Source: Papiliotrema nemorosa (taxonomy: Eukaryota; Basidiomycota; Tremellomycetes; Tremellales; Rhynchogastremaceae). Taken from it: a stretch of 64,000 nt of DNA. Positions within the stretch are counted from its first letter, which is position 1; every line of letters starts with the position of its first letter. Of the stretch, positions 1 to 11,245 are shown piece by piece. The position numbers were made by a program, and so were the translations under genes. The notes below the pieces were generated by a model that saw nothing but the letters and a program-made list of their open reading frames with translations, was not told where the DNA came from and did no database searches. The stretch lies in contig JASKOT010000028.1 of assembly GCA_032158125.1 (NCBI GenBank), positions 62,001 to 126,000 on the forward strand, given 5' to 3'.

Positions 1-529
1 GTCGTTGGAGAATCGACGGACTGTACTCTCCAGTAAGGGTAGGATGTGCGAAGCGGAAGATGGATGGTGCTGAACTGTGAATGTGATATATCTAGCATGA
101 TCAGTCATCTCAACGAATAGCTTAGGAGGAGCTGTACCTGTGATAGACGTCCAGTATATCCGTATACCCCTCCAGCATGTCCTCACCAGCACTATCTCTC
201 CTCTCTGATTCTTCGATATCCCGGCGATGTTGATCATGGCCATCCTGTAGCACTTTCTCCGCTTCAGACTTGTCGAACAGACTGGACAAGGTCGCCGCGG
301 AGCGACCTCCCGCCAATGGTCGTATGTTCTCCTTATGCGACTCGATCAGAGTAAAGTCTGTAGTAGGTGTTGGGGCTTCCATCGCTGCTCTGTGTCGCCC
401 AGCAGGCGTCGCGAAGCCCTCCATGACGCTGATACTCTTGATGTTTTGAAAGAAATCAGTCACCAGTCGATTGTTTGTGTTTGGCTCGACGCGCTCGAGG
501 CATGACGTGGCGGACAAGGGTGTTGCCAC
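1..529 (-). CDS. mad3: Mad3/BubR1-family spindle checkpoint protein, N-terminal part (cut by the window edge)
   Basis: Mad3/BubR1 binds Cdc20 and keeps the anaphase-promoting complex inactive until kinetochores are attached. Seen: a KEN box inside HKENIRPL (residues 66-68 from the first ATG), followed by GRSAATL and then LDVYHRY, the usual order before the TPR-like Bub1/Mad3 domain. A 46-nt intron (92-137) splices LDVYHRY to ITFTVQHHP and on to ILPLLESTVRRF, which fits the first helices of that domain. The rest lies left of position 1, so the presence or absence of a Bub1 kinase domain cannot be checked; Bub1 is the alternative, though the KEN box favours Mad3. The start is either 529 or an in-frame ATG at 424 (MEGFATPAGR); the later one gives the more usual short leader. 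It is transcribed away from the antizyme gene. Confidence 0.82.
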
Positions 530-735
530 CCATGTGGCTTATCAATCCCATTTGAGATTTCAGGCTGAATTGGGTGATTTTGCCACTCGACCCAATTCTT
601 CCTTGGGCGTGTGATCAACCCCCATCCATCCTCCCAAGCCAGACTCGACACCTTGCTTCAACACACCTCGTCGACGACCACAGTCACACTTCAACCAGCC
701 TGGCAGCACATAAACCAGCAGGATTTGAGCCCATT

Positions 736-1938
736 ATGAACTCTAGCTCGAGACAGATGACCAAGTCCAACAGGAATCTACGCCCCGCGTGAGTCATACC
801 CGGGCTCCATCTCATGTCCGGGCATGTCGGCTGATGGTCTAGCGGTGCCCTGGGAAGCATCGGTACAGGGGCAGACTCACTCCCTCTCTTATTCAACCCG
901 AACTACAACCACGACGAGCAGAGCTCGAATCCACCTCTGGCTATCGCTCGAGTCGGAGGTCAAGGTGGCTCAGTCTTCGTTTACGCGGATGGACCTCTCG
1001 TGGTGGGCTCCCAAGGAGGTTGCACTTCCTTTGCTGGCGGTGGCAGGCAGTGGTTTTGACGAAGGCAGGAGGAGAACGCCCGTCGTAAGTTGCCGTCGGA
1101 GCAGGCTAGTTGAGGACAAGCGCTGATGAATCTGTAGGACATTGTCGGCGGGTCGCCAAGGAGAGTGAGAGAGTCCTTGACGTCCTACCTGTTCCCCACC
1201 TCTCAAACAACCGCACATCAGAACAGTGGGACGATGTCGGGGTATATATCAAATACCACAAACCTTTTGACCCCTCCATCCTCCTTCACCCACAACTCCC
1301 ACGCGCAGCCCATCCCATCAGTCTCTCAAGAGCTGGATCTATCGCATTCTCTCCCTTTATCACCCGCCGCATCTGACGATTCACTTGAGAATCGTCTACC
1401 TTCAGCTGCAAGGGATTCGACGACTCTAGAGGAAGCAATACCTCTCATCGCTGCGCTTTTCCCTTATTATTCGTCTCATCTGGCTAGATCATCGACAGTT
1501 CTGGAGATCGTCACACCCCCTGATCACGTTTTAACGGGCTTCATATGCGATTTGCCGACCGGAAGGACTGTTTATGTGCACCTGCCTCCCCCGCACATCT
1601 CGTCGCATCGGCCGGAAGCTTTAGGCGGCAACTTCTCAGAGGTCCTGCGACCACATGATCCATCGAAGAGCCCTTCACGTCAGGCAAATTCGCCTTTGGA
1701 CGGCATGGACATACGAGAATCTTTGACAGCCCTGCTTGATCTGGCGTCGGAGTCATTGAATGCGAAAGCGCTGGTGCTGGCTTTGGATAAGAATGATAGG
1801 GAAAGGGAAGGATTGGACGAGTTGCTGCATTCGCTCATGTATGCTGGAGGTCAGGTTTTGCCGCCTGGCCAGGGCGCACTGGACGGTGGGTGGGAGTGGG
1901 ATCCCACAAAGTGGGTGTTGGTAGGTTTGGAGTTGTAA
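736..1938 (+). CDS. Ornithine decarboxylase antizyme, decoded by +1 frameshifting
   Basis: Antizyme binds ornithine decarboxylase and delivers it to the 26S proteasome, and it blocks polyamine uptake; polyamines themselves stimulate the frameshift. Exons are 736-788, 843-1084 and 1138-1938. ORF1 runs 89 codons and stops at TGA 1057-1059. ORF2 is open in the +1 frame from GAC at 1058 through the second intron to TAA at 1938, giving about 364 aa. ORF2 carries the antizyme core: FICDLPTGRTVYV, then ESLTALLDLASESLNAK, ALVLALDKND and LLHSLMYAGG, ending WVLVGLEL. An upstream in-frame ATG at 574 exists, but 736 (MNSSSRQMTK) fits the usual ORF1 length better. Introns of 54 and 53 nt are supported by frame and by GT/AG sites. 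The identification is from motif order, not from a search. Confidence 0.85.
1051..1060 (+). other. Programmed +1 ribosomal frameshift site of the antizyme gene
   Basis: The codons read TGG TTT TGA C. Decoding TTT, skipping the T of TGA and resuming at GAC joins ORF1 to ORF2. Without a shift the protein would end after 89 residues with no antizyme domain. The shift stop is UGA, as in known antizymes, but the P-site codon is UUU and the base after UGA is C, whereas the common motif is UCC UGA U. No intron with GT/AG boundaries was found that removes the stop in frame. Confidence 0.78.
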
Positions 1939-2256
1939 TATTTGTTACCAGCATTCTCAGTTGTAAGATATGATAACGACGCTTAATGTACCTTAGACAC
2001 CTAATGCATCTCTCTTCGCGGTACCCGGACTGAGGGCTCGTTACTGGTCACCCTGGTATGCTCGCGTGAGCCATAGTTTGCCCTCTTGAGCTGCATGTTT
2101 GAGGTGCAAAGTCAAGAATCGCCATAAACGGAGACATGGTCGTGTTTCATAAAATCACTTCTCCAGCCCCTCCTACGCGTCCTTCTGCCCTCCCCTCCGT
2201 CTTGCTTTCACCGTATCATTGGCCTCGACGCTACTCTGTGAGAGGGTCCCGCCAAC
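1939..2256. other. Spacer between antizyme and DIL/ankyrin genes
   Basis: This holds the antizyme 3' UTR and the promoter and 5' UTR of the next gene on the same strand. A pyrimidine-rich stretch lies about 2160-2215 just before the DIL/ankyrin ATG. No further gene is seen. Confidence 0.5.
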
Positions 2257-5200
2257 ATGGCTTCGCACCTCATCATACCAGAGTCGCCCATGATTCAGAC
2301 AGGCTTTCCGAGTCCCGATGTGAACCGCCCAGAATCATCCTCATCGCGGCATCACGCCCCCTTGCCCCGTTTTCTCGCCGACCCTTCGCCTTCCGCTATC
2401 CTCCCCCTGCTGGAGGAAGCTCGGATTGAGAGAGATAGCAAAGGTAAAGGAAACGACCTGCGGACGAGGTTGATCTTGCGACATGCCATAAAGTGGGCCG
2501 TGGAGAGGTGGGACACGGATTTACTGTCATGGTTGATCAACCTCAAGGATGAATGGGTAAGCGACCCATCTTCAACACTGTTGCTTATACTTATGATGAT
2601 CGGAGTTTGACTGATGATCTCAGTCAGCAATCCTGGACGAAGAAATACATGCACTGGAAGATGAAGATGGTTGGAATCTGCTGGGCATGGCCATCCAATC
2701 CTCCTGCGGTCGACAAGAAGCAGAAGAAGGGGTCCGTCTGATTGTATCTCGTTGGGGGATCGTCTTTGGTCCTCGAGGAGGGACTGATCGCTCCGGCTGG
2801 ACCCCTCTTCATCTTGCATCCTTGATCTCTACGCCTCCCCTCATCTCGTTCCTGCTCAATCGCGGCGCATCGCCTCACGCGCTCACTTCTCGTGGTTTGA
2901 CTCCGCTCGACTTGGTTTCTGGAATGCCCGACCGAGCGGATATAGCAGTCTTCCTCGAACATTCTTCAGCTTCAGCTTTGGTCCCCCCTACGATGGATGA
3001 GACTAGCTTATCAGCCCGTCGACAAGTCATGCTATCTCGACGCCGGTTAAGGGCCGCCGAAAAGCTGAGAAGACTGGACGAGGAAGGGAGGACATGGCAA
3101 ATGGAGCAAGACCGAGAGCGGTGGGTCAGGGATCTAGCGAGCCTGGTGGAAGTCTCGCCTGAGCTCTTATTGGCCGACTCCAAAAACGCGAAACGAAGGA
3201 TCTCGCATGATTCGGGATTAGGCGAGACGGCGGATTGGCAGAATGACATGGACACCGAGCAGGAGGATTCAGAGGACGACGAAGAAGGGTCTCAAGGCAA
3301 CGTTGGTCTAGACGAGAGCAACGACTCGATGTTGGTATTCTCGCTCCAGAACTTACCGATGATTTTCGACATCCTCATCTCGACATATCGACCAGTCTGT
3401 TCACCGCTCGAGGAGAGGACCCTACCGGCGAATACGTTGTATCTTTACGCTAGATTTGCGTTTTACCGCTGTGACGCAAGCTGGCTGGAGGAGCTATTGG
3501 ACGGGACGGTGGAGAGGATAGAGCAGGGTGTGTACGTGAGTTGGGAGATCGACATATTCCCCGGCAAGCTAATGGAGCAGAGTAATGTCGAGGACCTCGC
3601 GTATTTAGCATTTTGGGCCTATAACTCAACCGTGTTGCTGCATCTCCTGCGGAGTGATACAAAATTGGCTGAAGCTTGCGAAACTGAGGAGGTGAATTTT
3701 CTAGGCTTATTGGAGGAGTTGATCAATGCGATTCACGGTGCATTTCCCATCTTTGCAATATGTCGACAGCTGATGGCGGACAGTTTTCATCATTCGAGTG
3801 GCAGAACGGCGCATCGATGGGATCCTTGACGCCGCCATACTCGACTACGAGCCTTTGGAAGACTTTAACGACGTTCGGTTCGAAGGGGAGTGGACGCTAT
3901 TCAAGTCCTTTGGTGCAAAACGGCGCCAGGTGATCCCTAAAGCGTCGCAAATTTTCGGCAACGGCGGCAGTCCGACTCTGAACGGTAACGGAGACGGCTC
4001 GAGCTCGCCCAGTCTCCTCGGAACATTCCGCGACAATGTAGCTGCAGCATCGACTTTGAAGTCGTTGGCAAGTCGAACCTCTATACAAGATCTTCGCAGC
4101 GCTCACGCCGTTCGATCGTCATCTATGGACTCGCTCGCAACAGTTGCTGGGAACAGCTTGGGCAACGGAGCCGACTCGGCAATGAGCCCGAAGCAGATTA
4201 CCGATATCTTATCGGGGGTTCTACTAGTCTTACAGCTGTACGAGGTCAACCCTGCGGTGACAATACAAGCTTTCTCTCAGGTGTTCTTTTGGATCTCCTG
4301 CGAGCTGTTCAACCGAATCTTGACGCGTAAAAAGTACTTGTGCAGGAGTAAAGCTGTGCAAATCCGGATGAATATCACCGTCTTGGAAGATTGGGTTCGA
4401 GCAAATGGACTACCGACACAAACGGCTTCCAAATATCTCGAGCCGACCACTCAACTTTTACGATGGCTTCAGTGTTTGTCGCAGGTCAGAGAGTTCGACA
4501 CTTTGATCGGCACTATGCAGAATCTCAAATCCATCAATCCATTGCAAATGCGCAAAGCCGTTCGAGATTACCGGTACGAAGTCAATGAAGGCAGGATGAC
4601 AGACGAGTGCGCGCAATACCTTTCCCAGTTGCAAAAGGATTGGGAAAAGCGGCGAGTGCAGATTGGCGCGGAAGCTGTCCAAGCATCTCGGAAACGACTT
4701 TCAGACGGGTCATCATCGGACTCGGGCACCGATCACTCGACGCCTATCGACGACCTCTTTGATGGGACCACCGCGTTGGCAGACTTTGTACCTCAAGCAC
4801 CGCCAGAATGTCTGGGAGAGCTGCTCGATAGTCGGCACATGTTGCCGTTTGTTCTGCCCTCGAAAGTCGAATATCTCGTTGCGACCCCACCGAGCGGAGC
4901 GGCTTTTGTCATTGCGCATATCACTACACCGGCGGCGGACGGGTCTAGGCTGGTGTCTGCGCCGACTAGTCGATCCTCCTTCTCTTCTTCCCGTCCAATG
5001 GGCTGGAGCCTTCCTGATCAGCGCAAATTGAAGAGATTGCCTCGGCAATTCTTTCGCTGGCTCAAGGATCAAGAGTCGGAACGTCGATATCACCGCGATG
5101 CGCTTCGTCCGAGAAGCACGATAGGACTGGCGCTTGATCCGCCTTTGGGTCCAAGTCAGCGACTTTCACTTCGACCCATGTTGGACACCGGTTCACTGCC

Positions 5201-5717
5201 TCGTGTCAGCGAAGATGACAACAAGACACCTGTTGTGAGCTCGCACTCTCAATCCCTCTCCGCCGGCTTCCCCAGTCCGAATTTGCGTACGAGTGAAAGT
5301 CTGGACCGACTGAGAGAACAAGCAAGAAGAGTTCCATTCGAAACGGTGGATCATCCTCGCCATGTGCGGGAGAACAGTTTCGAGCTGAAACAGCGCAACT
5401 CGATACAGTCTCTTCCAAGTAGGATCGAGAGGTCTCCAGCGACACCTATGAAGGTACCCCAATCGGCTCCGGTAATCAGCTCCCCCTTGGCACCGCGGTA
5501 TGAGATGCCAAAGTGGCAAGGGCCAGGTATAACAGGGTCGACATCGTCGAGTATGACGGGATCTGAGAGTGGCCTGAGCCCGGATAGCTTGAGAGAGAGC
5601 AGTAGTGGACGAAAGTGGTGGAAGCTGGGTAGAACAGTCTCGAGCAGCAGCAGTGTGAGCAGCGAAGGCGAGCGGAAGAGGAGAGAGGATAGCGATGATA
5701 CGATTGTCAGGGGATAA
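2257..5717 (+). CDS. DIL (dilute) and ankyrin-repeat domain protein
   Basis: Exons 2257-2556, 2624-3737 and 3784-5717 give 1115 aa with no internal stop. An ankyrin repeat is clear at about residues 190-235 (GWTPLHLASL, LLNRGASPHA, GLTPLDLVSG). The C-terminal half holds a DIL domain of the kind found in the cargo-binding tail of class V myosin: it starts near VAERRIDGILDAAILDYEP and includes LLVLQLYEVNP, QVFFWISCELFNRIL, RMNITVLEDWVRANGLP and PLQMRKAVRDYRYE. The tail after about residue 820 is Ser-rich and low in complexity. Fungal proteins with this architecture are known only as DIL and ankyrin domain proteins; a role in organelle or vesicle tethering is an inference from the DIL domain. 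It lacks a myosin motor. Confidence 0.85.
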
Positions 5718-5723
5718 CAGTGA

Positions 5724-5742
5724 GGGGGGGGGGGGGGGGGGG
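5724..5742 (+). repeat. Homopolymer of 19 G
   Basis: An uninterrupted run of G lies seven bases after the stop codon of the DIL/ankyrin gene, so it is probably in its 3' UTR. Such tracts are prone to length errors in sequencing and to slippage in vivo, and could form G-quadruplexes in the transcript. Confidence 0.9.
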
Positions 5743-5964
5743 CTACCAAGGGTTCACCACTGAATGGCCCCGTTCATCTGATACATCTCACTCTGCCATA
5801 TCCTTTCGGTCTCTCCAGCAGACACGTCTTACTATGCATACACCTGCAACGATGACTGCGCATCAGGGAGATGAGGAAATGTAACGAGTGCCCAGTACGC
5901 GCCTATCTTTGCGACATGCTACATGTTACGTATCGAAGTCCACCTCTATGTTGATTTTCTTCAG

Positions 5965-7558
5965 ATGTCACATATCGTCCTCGGTGGGGGACTCAGCGGA
6001 CTCACAGCGGCTTACCGACTGTCTCAAGCCTTTCCAAAGTCCCAGGTGACTGTTATCGAGTCGTCGAACCGTCTTGGCGGATGGATCAAATCAACCAGAC
6101 ATGAGGTTGGAGACGGGGATGTCATCCTTGAATCTGGACCTAGGAGTATACGTCCAAGAGGAAGTATTGGCGCTGCGTCAATGCTCCAGCTGGTGAGCGC
6201 ATCCTCCTCAGTATCTCCATCCTGACAGGCGCAGATCTGTGACTTGGGATTGAGGGATGAGATTATAGCTATACCCAAAACACATCCATCGGCCAAAAAT
6301 CGATATATCCTCTCATCATCCAACAAACTACGTCCACTCTCCCTCAACCCTTTCACATCGGCTATATCCCCTTCTACAGTGGTATCTGCATCAGGAGAAC
6401 CATTCAGAGAATCTCGAGATCCAGGTGTGATTGACGAATCGGTCGATTCATTCTTACGTCGACGATTTGGGGACGGAATCGCAAGACTTGCCAGTGCGGG
6501 ATTACATGGGATATACGCTGCGTCGACGGAAGATTTGTCGGCTCAATTCGTTCTTGGAAAAGTGTACCAGTACGAGAAAGATCATGGATCTGTAGTCAAG
6601 GGTCTATGGAAAGGCCCACGGAGTGTAGGGGCCAAGAAGGAGAAGGAAGAGGATCGAGCTAGATGGGCTGCTCTAGGGGATCTGGGGAAAGAAAGGGAGA
6701 GTTGGGCAATGTATGGCTTGAAAGGGGGATTGCAGACCTTAGTCCGAGGTTTGGAAGAACGGTGTAGGCATAATGGAGTCGACTTGCGGTTGAACGAACG
6801 GGTCACCTCTTTGGATGCTTTGGACGAGGGAGTCAAGGTAGGCCATCTTCACACCTAATCGCTGTCAGGCATGGATTGACACAAAGGTATCGACCTCCAC
6901 CTCAACGGTGACACCTTCGAGAATCATCTCTGCCGTGCCGCCTGCTGCACTCGCGCAGCTCATCCCTACCTTGACCATACCCACCGGTCCTCGAACATCA
7001 GTCGGAGTCGTATCCCTCGTTTTCCCTCTCCCACCCTCGAGTATACATGCAGAAGGTTTCGGCTACCTCATCCCACGCCCTTCAGACCCTGCTGCTTCAT
7101 CAAGCAATCCTGACGGGATACTAGGTGTAGTCTTCGATTCGACAGCTCTTCCGGGACTTGATACCGCTTCCAACGTGACCAAACTCACAGTGATGATTGG
7201 CGGTCCATATTGGTCATCCTATCAGCCTACGCTGAATCGACCACAAGACTCTTCACAGCTCGTACCGATCGCAATGTCACATTTACAGACAGTCTTCCCG
7301 GCATTGAAGGGTGTCGAGCCGGTACTGGCGACTCACGCTTTGCACGTGGATTGCATACCTACACCTACGCCAGGACACCGAGATCGGACAAAAGGTCTGC
7401 ATGAGCGGATATTGAGTAGCCCATGGAGAGGGAAGTTGTCTTTGGCGGGTAATGCATGGGGAGGTATCGGGGTGAACGATAGTGTCTATTCGGCCGAGGA
7501 GGTGGTCAAGGGTATACAGGAGGGTCAACCCGCGACTGGGATGGAGAGGTGGGCCTGA
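5965..7558 (+). CDS. HEM14: Protoporphyrinogen oxidase (heme biosynthesis)
   Basis: It oxidises protoporphyrinogen IX to protoporphyrin IX, the penultimate step of heme synthesis, with FAD, at the mitochondrial inner membrane. Exons are 5965-6192, 6235-6837 and 6887-7558 (about 500 aa). Seen: the FAD-binding GGGLSGLTAAYRL at the N-terminus, then ESSNRLGGWIKS, the family motif ESGPRSIRP, LHGIYAAS in the middle, and the C-terminal FAD motif LAGNAWGGIGVNDSV. An in-frame ATG at 5923 would add 14 residues; 5965 places the dinucleotide motif right at the start as is usual. The first intron has two in-frame acceptors six bases apart (6228 and 6234), adding or removing Ala-Gln. The next gene is convergent. 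Confidence 0.92.
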
Positions 7559-7902
7559 TGTGTTGAAGATTAGAAGTTTATAAATCATGTAGCATCGCCA
7601 GCATTGCGTTCTTACTCATACGATATCTCTCATGCATCGCTAACGACCCATGGGCTATGTCCGATTGAGAAACCAGATCAACACCTATCCGCGATATTAC
7701 GCCGTCTGAGCGGTCAGTGTATAGGTGAGCTGTGCAAGGCTAAGATTCCAGAGATATCAAACATCAACGAGGACCCGTAAGTAACGAGGATCGAATGGCA
7801 GTGATCAGTGTGACGAGCGGAAACTGTTATTGATTAATGGGTTTCATCAGATCATCTATTATTCTATACTTCAGACTCTACATTGACTTGCTCGCCTCAA
7901 GG
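7559..7902. other. Convergent intergenic spacer
   Basis: This lies between the stops of HEM14 and the aspartic protease. It should hold both 3' UTRs. No open gene or RNA structure was recognised. Confidence 0.5.
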
Positions 7903-9668
7903 TCACCGCGAGTTGTTGATGCTCGCCGCGAGACCAACTCTAGCACCGTTTGAATAGTCGTAAATCGAATACCAACTCTTCAAAAACGCATCCCCAATAA
8001 TCGCCAAGTTGTCGGGGAACCCATCACTCATAGCCATCACAGCTCCCACACACATGCTTGATCCGGAAGAAGTTCGACCAAGGTTGAAATCGGCAAATGC
8101 CAGTCCGAAAGATCTCCCATTGAAGGATAATGAGAGTGAGAGGGAAGATCTACAGGGGAATTGGTAGAATCCCGCGCCGAATTGGTCAGCTTTGGCTGAA
8201 CCGGGTACCTGGGCGTAAAAGTTGTCTGCAATAGTGACAGGGACGTAGATGAGGGTCGTTCCAGAGTCAATAGCCTATGCCACTGTCAGCTTAATCCAGC
8301 GAGATGGAACGGAGACGGCGAGTCAGGTGAGATGAGGTGGGAAGGTCAGACTTACCCCTACGATGGAATCGGAAATAGCATTTGTCTTCCCTCCATTGGC
8401 ACTGAACCCCGTCATGCTCACACTCCAATACGTCTGTGAAATGACAGGAATCCAATTGATGCCACCGACAAACTTTGACGAATCATAACACCCAATACAA
8501 ATGGTCGAACCGCTCACTTGTCTTCGAGTGAGGTGTAATCCGAAATAAGGCGAAGCGACAGCTTTGTTGTTCATCAAATTTTCGAAAAATGTCGGTTTAC
8601 CAGTAGAAGAGATGGAGGAGAATGCCATGCCGATGACACCCGAGTTGGGGTTCGAGTAAAAGTCTTCAGATTCCGAAGAGACGGCGCCGAAATATTGACC
8701 GTTGACTGTTGTTCCTGCTATATTGACATTCTCTTGGCCTAGAACACCATTGACAGACCCCGAGCCCTAAAGGTCAACTGCCGCCCGCTGAATCCTGAAA
8801 GTATGGAGATTACTCACGTATTCGACAGAAAAGGGCTGTCCAGAGTTGATGAATGTATTGGACGACGCCGAGTTGTATTGCGTCGCCGTGCACCCAGAGC
8901 AATTGGAAGGGAACTGAACATTAGTCCGGAAAGGGTGACCACATGTCAGATGCTTACCCAAAGATCCGCTGATCCAGTGTCGAAGTCCACAGTCAATGAC
9001 TGGGCTGGCGTACCGATGGATATGGAGCCATAGTACAGTACATCCATGCTGCCGCTGATGTAGTCGGTCAAGGGCACACTGCCCGATGTCGTCCCTCGGG
9101 ATTGGAGATCCGGAGGAAGACTTAGCTTGCCGGATGTCGAGTCGGCAGACGAAGGAGCACCGGGAGCTCCGGACGAAGTGGAAGAAGGTGTTGTCTCTGT
9201 GACAGTCGATGATGCGCTAGTAGCGGAAGAGGTCGAGAGCGAAGGAGGAAGACCGAGAGTTGGCCCGCCGATCACCACACTGGTAGATGTAGCGGCAAGA
9301 TTGAGCACTGTCGAGCTGGTCTGACTAGCCCCTGTCGCGCTGGGGTCGGCTGCTTCGCTTACATTACCCATAGGTACGACTACCGAGAGCGGTTCGATGC
9401 TGACGTCGGCTTGGGCAAGTGTGACACCCGATAGATACTTCATAGCGTTTCGATACTTGTTCCGGACACTCGCTATTTCGGCATTGACCAAGTCGGCAGA
9501 CGTGAACACGGAATCATCTTGCCGGGCTGGTATGATCCGATCGCGCCGGTTCAGCGGCAGCACTCGACCAGATGTAGGAGGGTGGGTCGGAGATGAAGAT
9601 GGGATGGGATTACCCTGAGCGAGCAAGGGGAGGAGGTATAAGGCGAGAGGTAACATCGAAGGGGACAT
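7903..9668 (-). CDS. Secreted pepsin-like aspartic protease (family A1)
   Basis: Exons on the minus strand are 9668-8958, 8913-8818, 8766-8356 and 8274-7903, giving 529 aa without internal stops. A signal peptide is plain at residues 1-19 ([14 protein letters not shown]). A Ser/Thr-rich propeptide of about 180 residues follows. The two catalytic aspartates are in [10 protein letters not shown] and [11 protein letters not shown], and the flap-side Tyr region is [19 protein letters not shown] before the first Asp. The C-terminal motif [18 protein letters not shown] is typical of A1 proteases. There is no C-terminal hydrophobic tail, so it is secreted rather than GPI-anchored. The substrate is unknown; such enzymes serve extracellular nutrient digestion or cell-wall protein processing. 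The Pbi2-like inhibitor at 40 kb targets subtilisin-type proteases and is not an obvious partner. Confidence 0.92.
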
Positions 9669-10297
9669 TGTGGATGAGGTGAATGGTGAAGTTCAAGGTC
9701 GAGTCGAAAGTCGTTTCTCTAGGTTCAAGGCGCTTTTACCAGACGGTCAAAAGATTGGTGGAAAAGTTAGGGAGGGATAAGTCAATGAGTTCTATCAGCG
9801 ATGTTTTATACGATCGTCTTGTTAGCTGTCCGTCTCAACGAAGCGCTCCTGTCGACCCAAAGACGTCATGAGAGACGGATTAGGCGATCAGTCGAAAACG
9901 GTCATTGCTTCGTGGATAAAGACACCTGCTTTCGTCCTCGTCGACGCGGAGAAGCTGCTGAAGGCTTCCGACTTGGTAAAACCCACCGACTTAGGTGATG
10001 GAGGATGACATGAGGAAGTGAAACAGTGATATTGGTTGACCGACTTCGGTCGATCCGCTGAGACACCATCTGAGACCTCTCTTTCGTCCCACTTGCGGCC
10101 TGCAGATCATTGCGATTTCCGCTTCAGTGTGCATATGGATGCATGCGGAATGAGGAATAGGTATCACATACATAGATAGAGTCGAGGAGAGCTGACGGAT
10201 CCGGTGTTCGCTATATGTGTATCTGCGAGTTGGAGGGTATACAGGATTTGTCTCACACATCAGTCTACCGGTTTTCGGCATTGTTGAGCTGTTTGCG
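9669..10297. other. Spacer upstream of the aspartic protease and downstream of the BI-1 gene
   Basis: It contains the protease promoter and the BI-1 3' UTR. Only short frames are present and none has motif support. Confidence 0.5.
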
Positions 10298-11245
10298 TCA
10301 GCTAATCTCCCCTTTGCGCTGGATCAGTCGACTCACGACTCGGAGAATGCTCAAGAAGAGGTTCAAGAAGTCCAAATACAATGTCAGAGCTCCGAGAATC
10401 GCCTCGTCCACACTTAGCCGTTTCATGATCTGTTGAGTGTCGTACAGTACGAATCCGGAGAACAGGACGACGGAGAATCCGGCGATCGCTAGATCGACAT
10501 TGGCGTTGAAAGGTAGGAAGATGGATACGAGGGTGGTTGTGAGTAGACCCATGAGACCCGCGAAGAGGAATGGGCCGAAGGATGAGAAATCAAACTGGTC
10601 GTTAGTGATGAGATCGACGATGCTGTGAAGAACTCACCTTGGTCTGGAAGGTGAACAATGTCAGTCCGATGAAGACTCCGAGGGTGATGAATAAAGCTTG
10701 GAGTACCTGAGAGATCAGCGACATTCTAGATGTGATGAGAGGACAATCACGATTCGACTATCGGTGTAGCTGGTCACTGTCCCTACCAACATCGCCTCGA
10801 ACATGGTAAACAATCCCAGTAAAATCAAATTCGCCGGGTGTTGGTGCCTCTTCCAGTAGACACCGCCCAGACTCGCGAGTGATCCAAGCATAGGGATCCA
10901 CATGATCCAGCCGTGTTGTTGCATAAACTCCTTGACAGATCCGATCGACATGGCCATAGACACCCCGGTAGTCGCTAAGAGTTGTACAAACAAAATCGAA
11001 TAAACCTTCCTGATGAATGCTAGGCGAATAGCCGCATCACAGTCTATCACTGCGACTCCCACTTTGAAATCGTCAGGCAGATCATCTTCACCTGGTTGAT
11101 CCATCCACGCGTTTCGAGCCGAAGACGATTGGGCGAGCAGTGGTTCTGCCGCTCCATCTGTGCTGGGTGTCGCGCCATAGTTCTTCTTCGCACCGGAAGA
11201 GGGTCCGGAGGACGGCTCGTCTCTGTACTGGGGAGGAAGAGACAT
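10298..11245 (-). CDS. BAX inhibitor-1 / lifeguard family membrane protein (Bxi1-like)
   Basis: Exons are 11245-10751, 10706-10638 and 10594-10298, giving 286 aa. After an acidic cytosolic N-terminus of about 75 residues there are seven hydrophobic segments starting at FIRKVYSILFVQLLATTGVS. The family signature is VLQALFITLGVFIGLTLFTF joined across the first intron, then FSGFVLYDTQQIMKRL and YLDFLNLFLSILRV near the end. Members sit in ER, Golgi or vacuolar membranes, leak calcium and modulate the unfolded protein response; in budding yeast Bxi1 links the unfolded protein response to cell death. The introns are 44 and 43 nt. A pair of TATA-like stretches (CTATATATCCTATATATTTC, about 11378-11399) lies roughly 140 bp upstream of the ATG. 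Confidence 0.92.

Noticed and set aside
1110..1376. A second candidate frameshift point in the antizyme gene at ATC TGA C near 1374
   Set aside because: The frame leading to it is not the frame of ORF1 exon 2; the splice of 1084 to 1138 already places the conserved part in frame, so the shift must occur upstream at 1057.
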